The position numbers were made by a program, and so were the translations under genes. A stretch of DNA of 64,000 nt, taken from NCBI RefSeq assembly GCF_040782645.1, contig NZ_CP160403.1, positions 9,769,001 to 9,833,000 of the forward strand, written 5' to 3'. This stretch comes from Streptomyces sp. HUAS ZL42. Lineage in GTDB: Bacteria > Actinomycetota > Actinomycetes > Streptomycetales > Streptomycetaceae. The notes below the pieces were generated by a model. That model was not told where the DNA came from. It did no database searches and worked only from the letters and a program-made list of their open reading frames with translations. How positions within the stretch are numbered: position 1 is the stretch's first letter; each line of letters opens with the position of its first letter. This document shows positions 8,858-18,368 of this stretch, one piece after another.

Positions 8858-9763
8858 ATGCGCGGCATGCGCACGCTACGCAACGTTCACGAGCGGATCG
8901 TCCAGGCTCCGGCCGAGGCCGTCGGCGCCCTCGTCGACCGGCTCTCCGCGCCGGACGACCCACTCTTCCCCACCCCGGTCTGGCCCGCGATGGTCCTCGA
9001 CCGCCCCCTCGCCCTAGGCGCCGACGGCGGCCACGGCCGGATCCACTACCGGGTGACCGCCTACGAGCCCAGGCGGTCTGTCCGCTTCGACATGACCGAG
9101 GACGGCCTCGGCACCGGCTACCACCGGCTTGACGTCGAGCCCCTCGGCCCCGACCGCTGCCGGATCTCCCACGTCCTCGAAGTGACCATGACCGCGGGCA
9201 GATTCGCCTTCTTCAAGCTGGCGATCGAGCCGGTGCACGACACGATGGTCGAGGAGATCTTCGACAATGCCGAGCGGGCCGCCCTCGGCTCCCTGCCGCA
9301 CCCGCCGGCCCGCCGACCGCGGCGAGCCCTGCTGGTCAACCGGCTGCTATGGGTCCGTCCGACCGGGTTGCCGGTCCCGACGAACGCCCGGCTGCTCCAT
9401 GGCGCCTTCGAGCGGCCCGACTTCACCGACGCCTGGCGTATGCCGCTCGCCCCTGGCATGCCTCGTGACCCGCGGGCCTGGCGACACGTGCTGCCCTTCA
9501 CCGAGCGGGGCACCGAGGACCACGAGCTCATGCTCGGCGAGGACGCGTCCCACCTGGACTTCCGCGCCTCGGTCTTGGTCGACGACGACTCTGTGACGCT
9601 GGCCACCGCCGTGCGGCTGCACAACACGCGCGGTCGGCTCTACTTCGCGGTGGTGCGCCGTGTCCACCCCTACATGGCCCGCCGCGCGCTCCGCCGGGCC
9701 CACCGCCGCGTCGCGTTCGCGGCGCGGCCTGCGGGGGAGCGGAACGCGTCGACCACCATTTAA
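8858..9763 (+). CDS. SRPBCC-fold protein with C-terminal DUF2867-like region
   Basis: A 301-residue soluble protein. The N-terminal half reads as an SRPBCC/START-like ligand-binding fold (H-E-R-I-V-Q-A-P-A-E-A-V at residues 11-22, then alternating strands and a long C-terminal helix V-H-D-T-M-V-E-E). The second half (from about residue 160) resembles DUF2867, which often accompanies SRPBCC domains in actinobacteria. The ATG at 8858 is preceded by GGAGGTGG; a second in-frame ATG at 8867 is possible. It is divergent from, and probably repressed by, the TetR protein at 8220. Binding or turnover of a hydrophobic small molecule is the most that can be inferred. Confidence 0.75.
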   Translation: MRGMRTLRNVHERIVQAPAEAVGALVDRLSAPDDPLFPTPVWPAMVLDRPLALGADGGHGRIHYRVTAYEPRRSVRFDMTEDGLGTGYHRLDVEPLGPDRCRISHVLEVTMTAGRFAFFKLAIEPVHDTMVEEIFDNAERAALGSLPHPPARRPRRALLVNRLLWVRPTGLPVPTNARLLHGAFERPDFTDAWRMPLAPGMPRDPRAWRHVLPFTERGTEDHELMLGEDASHLDFRASVLVDDDSVTLATAVRLHNTRGRLYFAVVRRVHPYMARRALRRAHRRVAFAARPAGERNASTTI

Positions 9764-10011
9764 TACGCCCGTTCGACCGTCCGCGAACAGGTCCTGGAGC
9801 AGTGCCGTCTCCTGCACAGCACCAGGTCGGTGTCGGAGTCGCCGGACCGACTGGGGCTGGAAGTCCGACCTGGACGACGAACTACGCTCGTGGCTGCAGG
9901 AGTCGCACGACACGGTGGGTGTTCAGAGGGAACCGTGATGGCCGGATGCCGTCTGTTCACGGTTGGGTGAACGCCCATAGGCTCTGCGGCCTTCGCGTAC
10001 TGGGGGGTCTC

Positions 10012-10497
10012 GTGAACGGTCTCCGTGCGGTCATCGTCGGCCTTGTGCTCGCCTGTGCCGCGGTGGTGTCACCGACCGCGGCCGTCACGCCCGCCGCGGC
10101 TGCGGCGCCCGTCGGCGCTGCCGGTACCGGCAGCGGGCCCGCCGATGACCGTGTCCGATCTCGCCGCCCGCGGGCCGGGCGAGGCGTGGGCGACCGGATA
10201 CGAGCAAGCCGCCGATGGTCTGCGGCCGTTGCTGTACCGGTGGGACGGCACGGCGTGGAGCCGGGACACCACCCTCCCCGGCGCCGGTGAGCTGGGCTGG
10301 CTCGGAAAGGTGCAGTTCGTCGGCGAGGAGGTGTGGATCTTCCACAATCGGGCAGGGGCGGGGGAGATCCTGCGCCGGTCTGCGGGAGGGTGGAGTGCCG
10401 TCCCGCTGCCGCATACCCTGTGGACCTACCAGGACTTCACCGCCGTACCTGGTGCCGCGTGGGTGGTCACCGCGCCCGGCAGGGCGGGTGAGGCCCA
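10012..10497 (+). pseudogene. Frameshifted, truncated gene for a secreted protein
   Basis: A GTG at 10012 opens a clear Sec signal peptide (V-N-G-L-R-A-V-I-V-G-L-V-L-A-C-A-A) with an Ala-rich cleavage zone. The good protein sequence then moves to another frame at about 10140 (M-T-V-S-D-L-A-A-R-G-P-G-E-A-W-A-T-G-Y, then L-Y-R-W-D-G-T-A-W and W-I-F-H-N). That pattern is typical of extracellular beta-propeller/galactose-oxidase-like repeats in Streptomyces. Homology stops at about 10497, where a transposase tail is joined in frame. So it is a secreted beta-propeller-like protein broken by a one-base shift and cut by an IS. The family assignment is tentative. Confidence 0.6.
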
Positions 10498-10600
10498 GAC
10501 GAGCCGGCAAGATCCACGCCGCGGCGAACAAGCGATCGCCACTCTCAAGACCTGGAAGATCTTGGTCAAGCTGCGCTGCTGCCCGCGTCGCGCCATCGGT
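10498..10600 (+). mobile_element. IS5-type transposase C-terminal remnant
   Basis: The frame reads R-R-G-E-Q-A-I-A-T-L-K-T-W-K-I-L and K-L-R-C-C-P-R-R-A, the well-known C-terminal signature of IS5-family (DDE_Tnp_4) transposases in Streptomyces. Only about 35 codons remain, fused to the truncated secreted-protein gene. No inverted repeats remain recognisable. Confidence 0.7.
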
Positions 10601-11127
10601 CAAGGCCCGGGATCCGGCAGCGGCAGGAGGCGTTCGGCGATTCCCGCGCTTTGGACTGCGGACAGCTGCTCCAGATCCAGCGGCCTGCCGTCGAACTCGC
10701 GCCGGGCGGCCAGGCGCAGAGCCCATACCCCCTTTGCCATCCCGTCGGCGGCCGGACGGTAGTCGGGCCAGGCCAGAGGCATTCCCTGTGCTACGGCGTC
10801 GCGGATATCCAAGAGAGTGCGGAACGCGGCCTCGCTCGCGAGTACCATCTCCGGGGATCCTGTGACCAGCAATCGTTCCCGCGCAGGGTAGAGGCCGGAG
10901 TCCCGCATCGCCTCGGGGACACTGGTGTTGCCGTCCTGGTCGCCGACAGAGATGGCGTGCAGGGCGTCGTTGGCCCGCACAGTCGCCAAGACGAAACCGA
11001 GGTAGGCGTCGTAGCGCAACTTGGTGAGGACGGCGGCACGCTCCCGACGAGTCCTTATCAACTCCGCCAACAAGGATGCGGCGAGTGCGATGACCGCTCC
11101 GAGTATCACCGCCAGCAGTGAGATCAT
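10600..11127 (-). CDS. Small membrane-anchored helical protein (single N-terminal TM)
   Basis: A 175-residue protein of unknown function. One N-terminal TM helix (M-I-S-L-L-A-V-I-L-G-A-V-I-A-L-A) is followed by a basic patch (R-T-R-R-E-R) and a long helical cytoplasmic part containing K-L-R-Y-D-A-Y-L-G-F and a G-S-P-E-M-V-L-A-S-E-A-A-F block. I chose the ATG at 11127 because GGAGAGG lies about six bases upstream; the longer frame has no ribosome site. The next gene on the same strand (11353-11826) has the same layout and conserved positions (Y-x-x-Y-L, a-P-E-x-x-x-x-S-E-A), so the two are probable paralogues. The gene at 38748 has a similar architecture. Confidence 0.75.
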   Translation of the reverse strand: MISLLAVILGAVIALAASLLAELIRTRRERAAVLTKLRYDAYLGFVLATVRANDALHAISVGDQDGNTSVPEAMRDSGLYPARERLLVTGSPEMVLASEAAFRTLLDIRDAVAQGMPLAWPDYRPAADGMAKGVWALRLAARREFDGRPLDLEQLSAVQSAGIAERLLPLPDPGP

Positions 11128-11352
11128 CTGCGACCTCTCCATTCGAGAGAAGCGACAAGGGCCGTTGTCGTCACTCACACCTGCTGCAGCTGCACGGTTC
11201 CAGCACCAAGGAACCGTGCTTGGATGGGCGGCCGTTGGTGCGTGCATCCCCCAAACGGGATGCACGAGGCCGGGCCGTCGGCGATGCCGTCGCGACGGTG
11301 GTGTCTCTGGCATCGGCGGCGTGGTCCTGGTGGGGCCTGTCCGGAGTCGTGA

Positions 11353-11826
11353 TCACGCGTCATCGCCCCCGAGGTCTTCCCGTATCGCTCGTCTGAGCGA
11401 TTGCAGGGCTACTTGGTAAGCCGTGCGATGCTGGAGGTAGGCGTCGTCCTCGTGGATGGCACCCTGCTCGATCTTGTCGCGGAGAAAGCGCAGGCAGTCG
11501 AACACGGCTTCGGAATGGGGGATCAGGGCTTCCGGAGCGGTGATCGTAATGAGGTTGTGGAGCTCATAGACTCCGCCCGTCTGAAACGCATCCCGCGCTT
11601 TGGTGGCTCTGTCACCTGGGGACAGCGTGGTGCTGTGTGCTGCCTCCCATAGGCCGTTTCGCGTACGTGCCAAGGCCGTAAGGTACTCAGCGTAGATCTC
11701 CCTGCGGGCGGCTTGTCGCCGGTCTTGACGGTCGCGTCGCCACCGTGCGCGATCGGCAAGTAGGGTCGAACTGATGCCGATCAGAGCACCGGTCAACGCG
11801 CTGACGGGAGAAGTCCAGTCCACCAT
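11353..11826 (-). CDS. Small membrane-anchored helical protein, paralogue of the 10600 gene
   Basis: A 157-residue protein if started at the ATG at 11826; in-frame GTG (11844) and TTG (11871) starts are also possible, and no strong ribosome site decides. An N-terminal TM helix (V-S-A-L-T-G-A-L-I-G-I-S-S-T-L-L) is followed by basic residues (R-W-R-R-D-R) and a helical domain with I-Y-A-E-Y-L-T-A-L and a T-A-P-E-A-L-I-P-H-S-E-A block that matches its neighbour downstream at 10600. Function unknown. The pairing suggests a duplication. The type Ib-like orientation (short outside, long inside) would put the helical part in the cytosol. Confidence 0.7.
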   Translation of the reverse strand: MVDWTSPVSALTGALIGISSTLLADRARWRRDRQDRRQAARREIYAEYLTALARTRNGLWEAAHSTTLSPGDRATKARDAFQTGGVYELHNLITITAPEALIPHSEAVFDCLRFLRDKIEQGAIHEDDAYLQHRTAYQVALQSLRRAIREDLGGDDA

Positions 11827-11970
11827 CGCAGCGTACGGAAACACGGCACTATCCGTCTGCTCGTCTCGCAACGCCGCATGGACTCCAGTACCGCCCTGGG
11901 CCTTAGCCTCGATTCACCGGGTGATGGTCCGTCCAGTGTCCGGACATGAAAGTGGAGATCCGCCACCGCC

Positions 11971-12387
11971 GGCGAGCAGGGCGAGCTGTTCCCGGTCTGG
12001 CGCCACCACCCGTTCTTCACCGACAGCCCCTTCGAAACCCTCCAGGCCGAACGGCAGCACCGTCACCACGCGGTGATCGAACAGGTCATCGCCGACGGCA
12101 AAGCCGGGCCACTGGCCCACCTGCCGTCGGGGAAGTTCAACGCCAACGCCGCCTGGCTGACCCTGTGGGCCATGTCCTACAACCTGCTGCGGGCCGCAGG
12201 CACCCTGGCCTCGGTCTTCCACGCCAAGGCCACCACCACAACCCTCCGCAGCCACCTGGTCCACGTCCCCGCCCGGATAGCCCGCTCGGCCCGCCGCCTC
12301 ACCCTGCACCTGCCCCGACGATGGCCCTGGCAGCACGCCTGGACCCAGTTGTTCGCCACTGTTCACGCCCCACCCGAGACGGCCTGA
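11971..12387 (+). mobile_element. IS1380-type transposase C-terminal remnant
   Basis: The frame from 11971 reads G-E-L-F-P-V-W-R-H-H-P-F-F-T-D-S and continues through H-H-A-V-I-E-Q-V-I-A-D-G, L-P-S-G-K-F-N-A-N-A-A-W-L and A-M-S-Y-N-L-L-R-A-A-G-T-L. This is the conserved C-terminal third of IS1380-family DDE transposases. The N-terminal two thirds, including the first catalytic Asp, are missing, so the element is dead. The 293 bases that follow contain no gene. Confidence 0.85.
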
Positions 12388-12680
12388 CGTCCCAGACCAC
12401 CCCGCCCATCAGGGCCCAACCGGAGCCGACTCGTGGAAAAGCTGGGCAGACCAGCGGCTACCTCCCGCCCACACCCAACCAACGGCTGAACAACCCGCCC
12501 CTCGACCGTCAGAAGCCGTATCTCAACCGAACATGATCGCTTGATTTCCGCTGGTCAGGCATGGTCTAGCTCGGAAAGGGGCAGGCAGGCGGCGTCTTGG
12601 TTCGGCTCCGCCAGACCACCGGCGTGAGTGGTTGCTGAGCGGGGACGAGGCGCCTGTGTCTCGGCTCCGGACGGGACGTG

Positions 12681-13913
12681 TCACAGGCGGATGATGACCA
12701 GGGCCGTGTCGTCGGTGGTGCCGGTGGGTGGGAGTAGGTCGGCCAGGAGGGCGTCGGCAAGGGCCTCGGGGCTGGCTTTGCCGTGGCGGACGAGGGAGTC
12801 GGCGAGGCGGGCCAGACCGACGCCGATGTCCTCGTCGCGGCGTTCGATCAGGCCGTCGGTGTAGAGGACCAGGGTGGCGCCCTCGGCGAAGGCCGTACTG
12901 GACTCCGGCCGGGGAACGTGTTCCGGGCGTGCACCGAGCGGCGGATCGGTCGCCTGGTCGAGGAAGGTCACCGTGCCGTCGGGGTGGAGCAGGGCGGGTG
13001 GTGGGTGGCCCGCGCTGCTGTACGTGAGGGTGTGGGTGTCCCAGTCGATGTAGGTCTTCACCACTGTGGTCGACTCTGCACCGGCGACATGACGGGCGTA
13101 CAGCCCGAGGGCGTCCAGTGCCCGGGCCGGGCCGTCGGCGACACGGGCGGCCGCGCTCAGCGCGCTGCGCAGCTGTCCCATGACACCGGCCGCTTCCAGG
13201 CCGTGGCCGACGACGTCGCCGACAGCGACCGCGATGCGGTCGCCGGGCAGGTCGACCAGGTCGTACCAGTCGCCGCACACGTTCAGGGTGCCGACGGCGG
13301 GCCGGTAGCGGACGGCTGCCCGGTGGCGCCCGACCGGCATCGGGGCGGGAAGCATCGCCGCCTGCAGGGCCAGGGCGACCTCGCGTTCGCGCGCATGGGC
13401 CCGACGCAGGCGCTCGTTGACCTCCTGCAATTCGCGGGAGCGGGTGTAGAGCTCGGCCTCCAGCACGCGGGCCCGGCTGCTGTCGCTGCCCGTGCCGTCA
13501 CGGGCACGGATGAGCTCGGTGACCTCCTCGACCCGGTGCACGATGAGCACGACCCGTCCGTCCGGGCCCAGCACGGGTGCGTTGACCGGGCTCCAGAAGT
13601 GCTCCACCCAATGCCCGGGCCGCTCGGAGTCCTCGATGTCGTAGCGCAGCAGCGCCATGGTGTCGCGCTCGCCGGTCGCCACCACGCGCAGCATCGACTC
13701 CCGTGTCTCCCGCATGCCGGCCGCGGCCGGGGCGTTCGGGTTCTCGGGGAAGACGTCGAAGATGTAGCGGCCCAGCAGTTGCTCGCGGGTGCGTCCGGCC
13801 AGCCGGAGGAAGTCCTCGTTGGCGTCGGCGTACACCAGGTCGGGGGTGAGCAGCGCCACCATGCCGGGCAGGGCGTGGAAGACCGCCGCGTAGTCGATCC
13901 GCGGTTCCCTCAT
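12681..13913 (-). CDS. PAS-PP2C (SpoIIE-type) serine phosphatase
   Basis: A 410-residue soluble signalling protein. A PAS domain covers roughly residues 10-125 (A-L-P-G-M-V-A-L-L-T-P near the start; Y-I-F-D-V-F-P-E-N-P). A coiled-coil linker covers about 145-185 (R-E-L-Q-E-V-N-E-R-L-R-R-A). A SpoIIE/RsbU-like PP2C phosphatase domain covers about 190-408 (C-G-D-W-Y-D, A-V-G-D-V-V-G-H-G, A-G-H-P-P-P, L-Y-T-D-G-L-I-E and the terminal D-D-T-A-L-V-I), so the metal-binding Asp residues are intact. Such proteins dephosphorylate anti-sigma-factor antagonists in Streptomyces. I chose the ATG at 13913, with GAGGCGGGCA upstream; a GTG at 13955 lacks a site. No anti-sigma partner is adjacent. Confidence 0.9.
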   Translation of the reverse strand: MREPRIDYAAVFHALPGMVALLTPDLVYADANEDFLRLAGRTREQLLGRYIFDVFPENPNAPAAAGMRETRESMLRVVATGERDTMALLRYDIEDSERPGHWVEHFWSPVNAPVLGPDGRVVLIVHRVEEVTELIRARDGTGSDSSRARVLEAELYTRSRELQEVNERLRRAHAREREVALALQAAMLPAPMPVGRHRAAVRYRPAVGTLNVCGDWYDLVDLPGDRIAVAVGDVVGHGLEAAGVMGQLRSALSAAARVADGPARALDALGLYARHVAGAESTTVVKTYIDWDTHTLTYSSAGHPPPALLHPDGTVTFLDQATDPPLGARPEHVPRPESSTAFAEGATLVLYTDGLIERRDEDIGVGLARLADSLVRHGKASPEALADALLADLLPPTGTTDDTALVIIRL

Positions 13914-14236
13914 GTGCTGCCCGCCTCGGCGCCGATCGTCACTGTGCGGTTCCACGATAGGAGTAGACGCGCCACATAGCCGGACTACTGCTCCCCGTAT
14001 GCTCCGGTAGTCACCTGGGCGGCCCCGCCGTGAGCGTCACGACGGTGGAGCTGGCAACAAGCCAGCCGTCAGCCGCAGGCCCGCATCACCGGCCTCACAC
14101 GGAGCAGCTGACTGAGACACACCGCGTCTGAGCTTGGCGTTTAACCTAGGCCGTTCACCTGACCCGCTGATCTTGGTTCGTTCCCGGGACAGCAGGGCGG
14201 CCGTTCTTCACGCTTCGAGGTGTCGAGCAACGTCGC
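13914..14236. other. Intergenic region without a gene
   Basis: There are 323 bases between the phosphatase and the broken transposase. The right part (from about 14150) is probably the left end of the IS, but I could not match a convincing long inverted repeat to the sequence after 15300. Confidence 0.4.
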
Positions 14237-15300
14237 GTGAAGGAACGGCCGCTGGTGAAGAGTCTCGCCGTTGAACAGTCCTCTGACGCCGCGTTGGGTG
14301 TCCTGTCCCATTTTCGTGTCCAGTTCTACGACTGCCTCTACACGCGGGCGGATGCGCTCTTCGAGCTCACCGACGCGGTGCTGTGCTCGGACGGCCCGGT
14401 GACGTCGCTGGTCGAGTTGACGCTCACGGCCGAGCAGCGGCGTGGGCACGGGGCGATGTACGACGCGGTCAACCACGGCTGGCTGGAACCGCGCCGCCTG
14501 CGCAGGCTGCTGGCTTCCACGCCGCTGCCGCGTGCCGCCGACGGGCGGATCGTGCTCGCGGTGGATGTGAGCCACTGGCTGCGTCCTGACGCCCCCACGA
14601 GCCCGGAGTTGCTGTTCTGCCACGTCTACGGGCGAGGCCGCAGCGCGGATCGGTTCATCCCCGGCTGGCCCTACTCCTTCGTCGCCGCGCTGGAGACGGG
14701 GCGCACGTCCTGGACGGCCGTGCTGGACGCGATCCGGCTGGGGCCGGCCGACGACGCCACGGCGGTGACCGCCGCCCAGCTGCGCGAGGTGGTCACGAGG
14801 CTGGTGCACGCCCGGCAGTGGCGGCCGGGCGATGCGGACATCCTCGTCGTGATGGACACCGGCTACGACGTCACCCGCCTCGCCTACGTCCTGGCCGACC
14901 TGCCCGTCGAGCTGGTCGGCCGGCTGCGCTCGGACCGGGTCATGCTCCGGGATGCCGGCCCGCGCCGCTCCACCCCTCGCGGCGGGCAGCCCCGCAAGCA
15001 CGGCGGCGTCCACCTTCTCCAAGCCGGAATCCTGGCACACCCCCGACCAGGCCACGCCGCCCCTGGGAACGGCCCGCCGCGCCGCGCCGGCTCACCCCCG
15101 CCCGGGTCCGTCGGGGGTTCCGCCACCTCCGCGTGAAGACCGCCCGTCCCGCTGGCGTGCCCCAACCCTCCCGGCCCGGGCCAGGACGCCCACCCGGCTC
15201 GAAAAACCGCAGGCCAGCCCCACGTCACGAGCCTGGGAAGACCGTGAAACGAATCGAAACCCTCACCGAACACGTCCGCCTGAAAAAGCAGCGAGGATAA
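14237..15300 (+). pseudogene. DDE transposase (IS4/IS701-like) with internal deletion and frameshifts
   Basis: The first 230 codons from 14237 are a good transposase N-terminal half (V-D-V-S-H-W with one catalytic Asp, then V-V-M-D-T-G-Y-D with the next). At about 14995 the coherent reading moves to another frame (T-F-S-K-P-E-S-W-H-T-P-D-Q-A-T). It then jumps straight to the C-terminal tail in a third frame (P-W-E-R-P-A, L-T-P-A-R-V-R-R-G-F-R-H-L, K-T-V-K-R-I-E-T-L). The block that should carry the catalytic Glu is absent, so there is an internal deletion as well as frameshifts. Not functional. The element lies against a truncated helicase gene and probably caused that truncation. Confidence 0.8.
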
Positions 15301-15302
15301 AG

Positions 15303-16273
15303 ATCAAGCTAATTCGCCACCGCTGGCACTTCGACTTCACCGTCCACCCCGAACACATCGCCCGCGCCCTCGACCTCACCTCCTTTAACCCCCACGACAC
15401 CGCCGTCTCCCGCGCTCGCCGCGCAGGCCTCGCGGCCGCCCATGCCTACCACGACGCCCACCACCACCTCGACGTCCCCGCCGACTACACCGACGCCCAC
15501 GGCTACGCCCTGGGTACCTTCATCACCACCATGCGCGACGCCCGCACAGCCGGCCGCCTGGACACCGACTGGATCGCCGAACTCGACGCTCTGGGCATGG
15601 TCTGGGACAAGCACGATGCCGCCTGGCGCGCCCGGATCACCGCCGCCACCGACTACCACCGTGCCCACGGTCACCTTGCTGCGCCCGCCACCACTCCTCT
15701 CGGTGCCTGGCTCGCCGAACAACGCTCTGCGGCAGCACGCGCCGAACTCGCCCCGGCGCGCGTCGCCGACCTCGCGGCCATCGACCCGGACTGGCAACTG
15801 CCCCACGGCGCGGACTGGCACCGCAAGTACCTCTGCTGCGCACACATCTCGCCGCCGGCAACGACCCGGCCGCACTCGACCGTGACAGCGTTCTGGCATC
15901 GGTGAAGATCGGCAGCTGGCTGCATCGCCAACTCACCCGCTGGCGCACCCTCGCCCGCCCACAACAGAGTCTGCTGACCGCCATCGGTGTTACTCCGCAA
16001 AGCCACCCGCTCACCGCAGTCCGCCGCTCCCGCCGCACCTTCGCCCAGACCGTGCAGATCCTCGAGCTCTTCCTGCACCGCGAGGGCCGTGCCCCCACCG
16101 CCCGCGAGGAGATCACTGTTGACGGGGATCAGGTCAAGATCGGTGCCTGGCGCGCGAAAGCCCGTACGAAGCACCGTGCCAGTGAACTTCCCGCGCAGCA
16201 TGCCACCCTGGTGGCGTCCTTGTTCACCGGAGACTGGACCGACGAAGACACATCGCCCGCGGCCCTCCCGTAA
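15303..16273 (+). pseudogene. Remnant of a helicase: Helicase-Associated (HA) repeats only
   Basis: The reading begins at the IS junction and shows Helicase-Associated domain repeats of the type that ends large Streptomyces DEAD/DEAH proteins: R-W-H-F-D-F-T-V-H-P, W-I-A-E-L-D-A-L-G-M-V-W and the repeated pattern Y-x-x-x-H-G-H-L-x-x-P followed by L-G-x-W-L. At about 15840 the frame shifts (R-K-Y-L continues as L-R-T-H-L-A-A-G-N-D in the next frame), then runs to a stop at 16271-16273. The helicase core upstream is missing; the transposase pseudogene occupies its place. Confidence 0.75.
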
Positions 16274-16308
16274 GACATGCAGAGGGCCCGGTCCCTTGAC
16301 GTGGAGCG

Positions 16309-17601
16309 TCAGCTGGCCCGTGTCACGACTGTGTGCAGTTCGCGTACGCCGCTGGTGCGCGGGTGTCGCTCGGCGAGCTCGGTGACGATGTGGCGGATCG
16401 CGGGCCGGTCGCGGACCTCGCCGGGGCTGGCCCGGTAGGCGTCCAGCAGGGCGCGGGCGGTCTGTTCGGGGCGCTGCCAGGCCCACCAGGCGCGTGCCAT
16501 GTCGGTGCCCAGGCGGGCCTTGCGCTCGGCGGTCGGGAACTGCTCGGGCCGTAGGTTCTTCCCGGTGTCCAGGGCGGCGCCGGCGTCGCCGAGTGCCCAG
16601 TGCACGCCGACCGCGTACAGGTCGACGGCGGCCGGGCTGATCGCGAACAGCCGGCCGGGTGGAGCGACCTGGGGCAGGCGGCGGGCGGCGCGGCGGGCCT
16701 CCTCGGTCATCGCCAGGGCCTCGCTGCGCTGCCCGGCTCGGGCGGCGGTGTAGGCCAGGGTGCAGAGCATCTGCGCGTAGGCGGCGACCGCGGCCTCGGT
16801 GCGCAGGCCGCTCGCCTCCAGGCCGTCGGTTGCCGAGGACATCAGGCGCTGAGCGGCGCCGTGTTGGTCCTGGTGGCGCAGCACGATGGCCAGTTCCCGT
16901 GCTGCGGCCGCGGCTGCGAGCGGGGAGCCGGAGATCTCGGCCCAGGTGCGGGCACGGTCCGCGGTGAGCCGGGCGCGGTCGTAGGAGCCGAGCTTGATGA
17001 GCACGGCGGAGGCGAGGCTGTACACGGCGGACAGCCGGGCCTGGTCGAGGTTGCGCCGGGAGGCAACGGGGTGGTGTGCGTCGGCGATGAGGCCGGGCAG
17101 GGCGGCCAGGAGCCGTGCGTGCGCGCCCTGGTCGTACAGTGCGCGGGCGCCCGTCAGACGGCCGTCCAGCGGCCCGGCACCGGACGGGGCGGGGGTGCCG
17201 GCCAGAGCGTCGTCCAGGCCCATCAGCAGGGCGGCCGGTCCGGCGGCCGCCGTGGCGGTAAGCAGCGTACGGCGGCGCATGGGGTCCTCCTCGGCGTCAC
17301 GCTGACTGGCCGTCACTCTAGTGGCCGTCGTTGCCGTAGCGGGCGGTGGCGCGAGGGATGTCATGAGGACGTGTCCGGGCACGCCGACTTCCCGAGCGGC
17401 ACGGTGCACCAGGGCCAGGTCGGTGATCCGGGTGCGGCGCTCCAGACGGGAGACGGTCGCGGGCGAGCAGCCGATCCGGTCAGCGAGCACGGCCAGCGTC
17501 CAGCAGTGGTTCTGGCGTCCGAGCCGGATGAGCGCGCCGGGGCGCCGCTGCGCGGCTAACTGCAGTGCTGTCGTGCTGTTCCAGAGCGGGTCAACGGGCA
17601 C
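16309..17601 (-). CDS. XRE-family regulator with TPR-like C-terminal domain
   Basis: A 430-residue protein. I chose the GTG at 17601 because GGGAGGG lies just upstream; the frame is open far beyond but has no support there. Residues about 18-75 are an XRE helix-turn-helix (L-A-D-R-I-G-C-S-P-A-T-V-S-R-L-E-R-R). A Tat-like R-R-R-T-L-L-T-A-T-A-A-A-G-P-A-A-L-L motif occurs internally near residue 107, a curious feature seen in this streptomycete family where the HTH precedes it. The remainder is alpha-alpha repeats (TPR-like). It is divergent from the unknown gene at 17788, and the 186-bp gap probably carries both promoters. Likely a local regulator of that gene. Confidence 0.8.
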   Translation of the reverse strand: MPVDPLWNSTTALQLAAQRRPGALIRLGRQNHCWTLAVLADRIGCSPATVSRLERRTRITDLALVHRAAREVGVPGHVLMTSLAPPPATATTATRVTASQRDAEEDPMRRRTLLTATAAAGPAALLMGLDDALAGTPAPSGAGPLDGRLTGARALYDQGAHARLLAALPGLIADAHHPVASRRNLDQARLSAVYSLASAVLIKLGSYDRARLTADRARTWAEISGSPLAAAAAARELAIVLRHQDQHGAAQRLMSSATDGLEASGLRTEAAVAAYAQMLCTLAYTAARAGQRSEALAMTEEARRAARRLPQVAPPGRLFAISPAAVDLYAVGVHWALGDAGAALDTGKNLRPEQFPTAERKARLGTDMARAWWAWQRPEQTARALLDAYRASPGEVRDRPAIRHIVTELAERHPRTSGVRELHTVVTRAS

Positions 17602-17787
17602 GCGTCCCTCCCACACCGCACAGACAGGGGCCTCCACGCTACGGGCGTCGGCCGGGCGCGTCGAGGCCGTTTGCACGACGCGCAAACGCCTTGCACAGAT
17701 AGAGAGTTGATCACCGCGAAGCCGGTCGGCGCGGTGTGCTGGGTGCACCGCCCCGCGCCGCGGGGCACCGTCCATCGGAGGCACACC

Positions 17788-18258
17788 ATGGCAGCCACCG
17801 CCGCTGTTGCATCCCCTCCGGCCGCCGACCCGGCGACCGGCCCGGTCCGCTGCGCGCGCGACGTCGTGCCGGCCGACCTGTGGGACAAGCAGGTCGGGCT
17901 CCTCATGCGGGACTACCCCTACGACTTGGTCATGGCCGCCCGGGTCCTTGGCCAGGGCTACGCCTATCTGCTGACCGCGATGAACCACCGGGGCGAGGGG
18001 CTGGGGCTGGCGCCCAGCAAGCTCGTCGACATCGGCGTCCACACGGTCATCCTGGACACCGTCGCGTACGCCGGACTGTGCGAGAAGTTCAACGACGGAC
18101 AGTTCTTGCACCACGTGCCCAAGGTGGACATGAAGAACGATGGCTCCGTGATCAAGACGGCTCACATCGTCGCCGCCGACGGCTGGGAGGTCGACCTGCC
18201 GCTGTGGACGGACGCCGCCGACTGCGGCCCGTGCCACCCCGGCAACGACTCGCACTGA
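17788..18258 (+). CDS. Unknown 156-aa protein divergent from the XRE regulator
   Basis: Not recognised. The ATG at 17788 has GGAGG at 17776-17780. The conserved-looking core (L-M-R-D-Y-P-Y-D-L-V-M-A-A-R-V-L-G-Q-G-Y-A-Y-L, then H-T-V-I-L-D-T-V-A-Y) ends in D-C-G-P-C-H-P-G-N-D-S-H, a C-x-x-C plus His tail that could bind metal or be a modification site. There is no signal peptide or TM span. Proteins of this size divergent from XRE-TPR regulators recur in Streptomyces, often beside small-molecule methyltransferases such as the one at 18369. The role is unknown. Confidence 0.75.
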   Translation: MAATAAVASPPAADPATGPVRCARDVVPADLWDKQVGLLMRDYPYDLVMAARVLGQGYAYLLTAMNHRGEGLGLAPSKLVDIGVHTVILDTVAYAGLCEKFNDGQFLHHVPKVDMKNDGSVIKTAHIVAADGWEVDLPLWTDAADCGPCHPGNDSH

Positions 18259-18368
18259 CCGCCCTGCCGCTGCGAGCTTCCCGGGCCCCGGCCGCACGGC
18301 TGGGGCCCGACGGCCCGCCCGGGTGAGATTTCGGCGAACCGGCCCACGGCCCGGTTGCGGCCGCCAGG

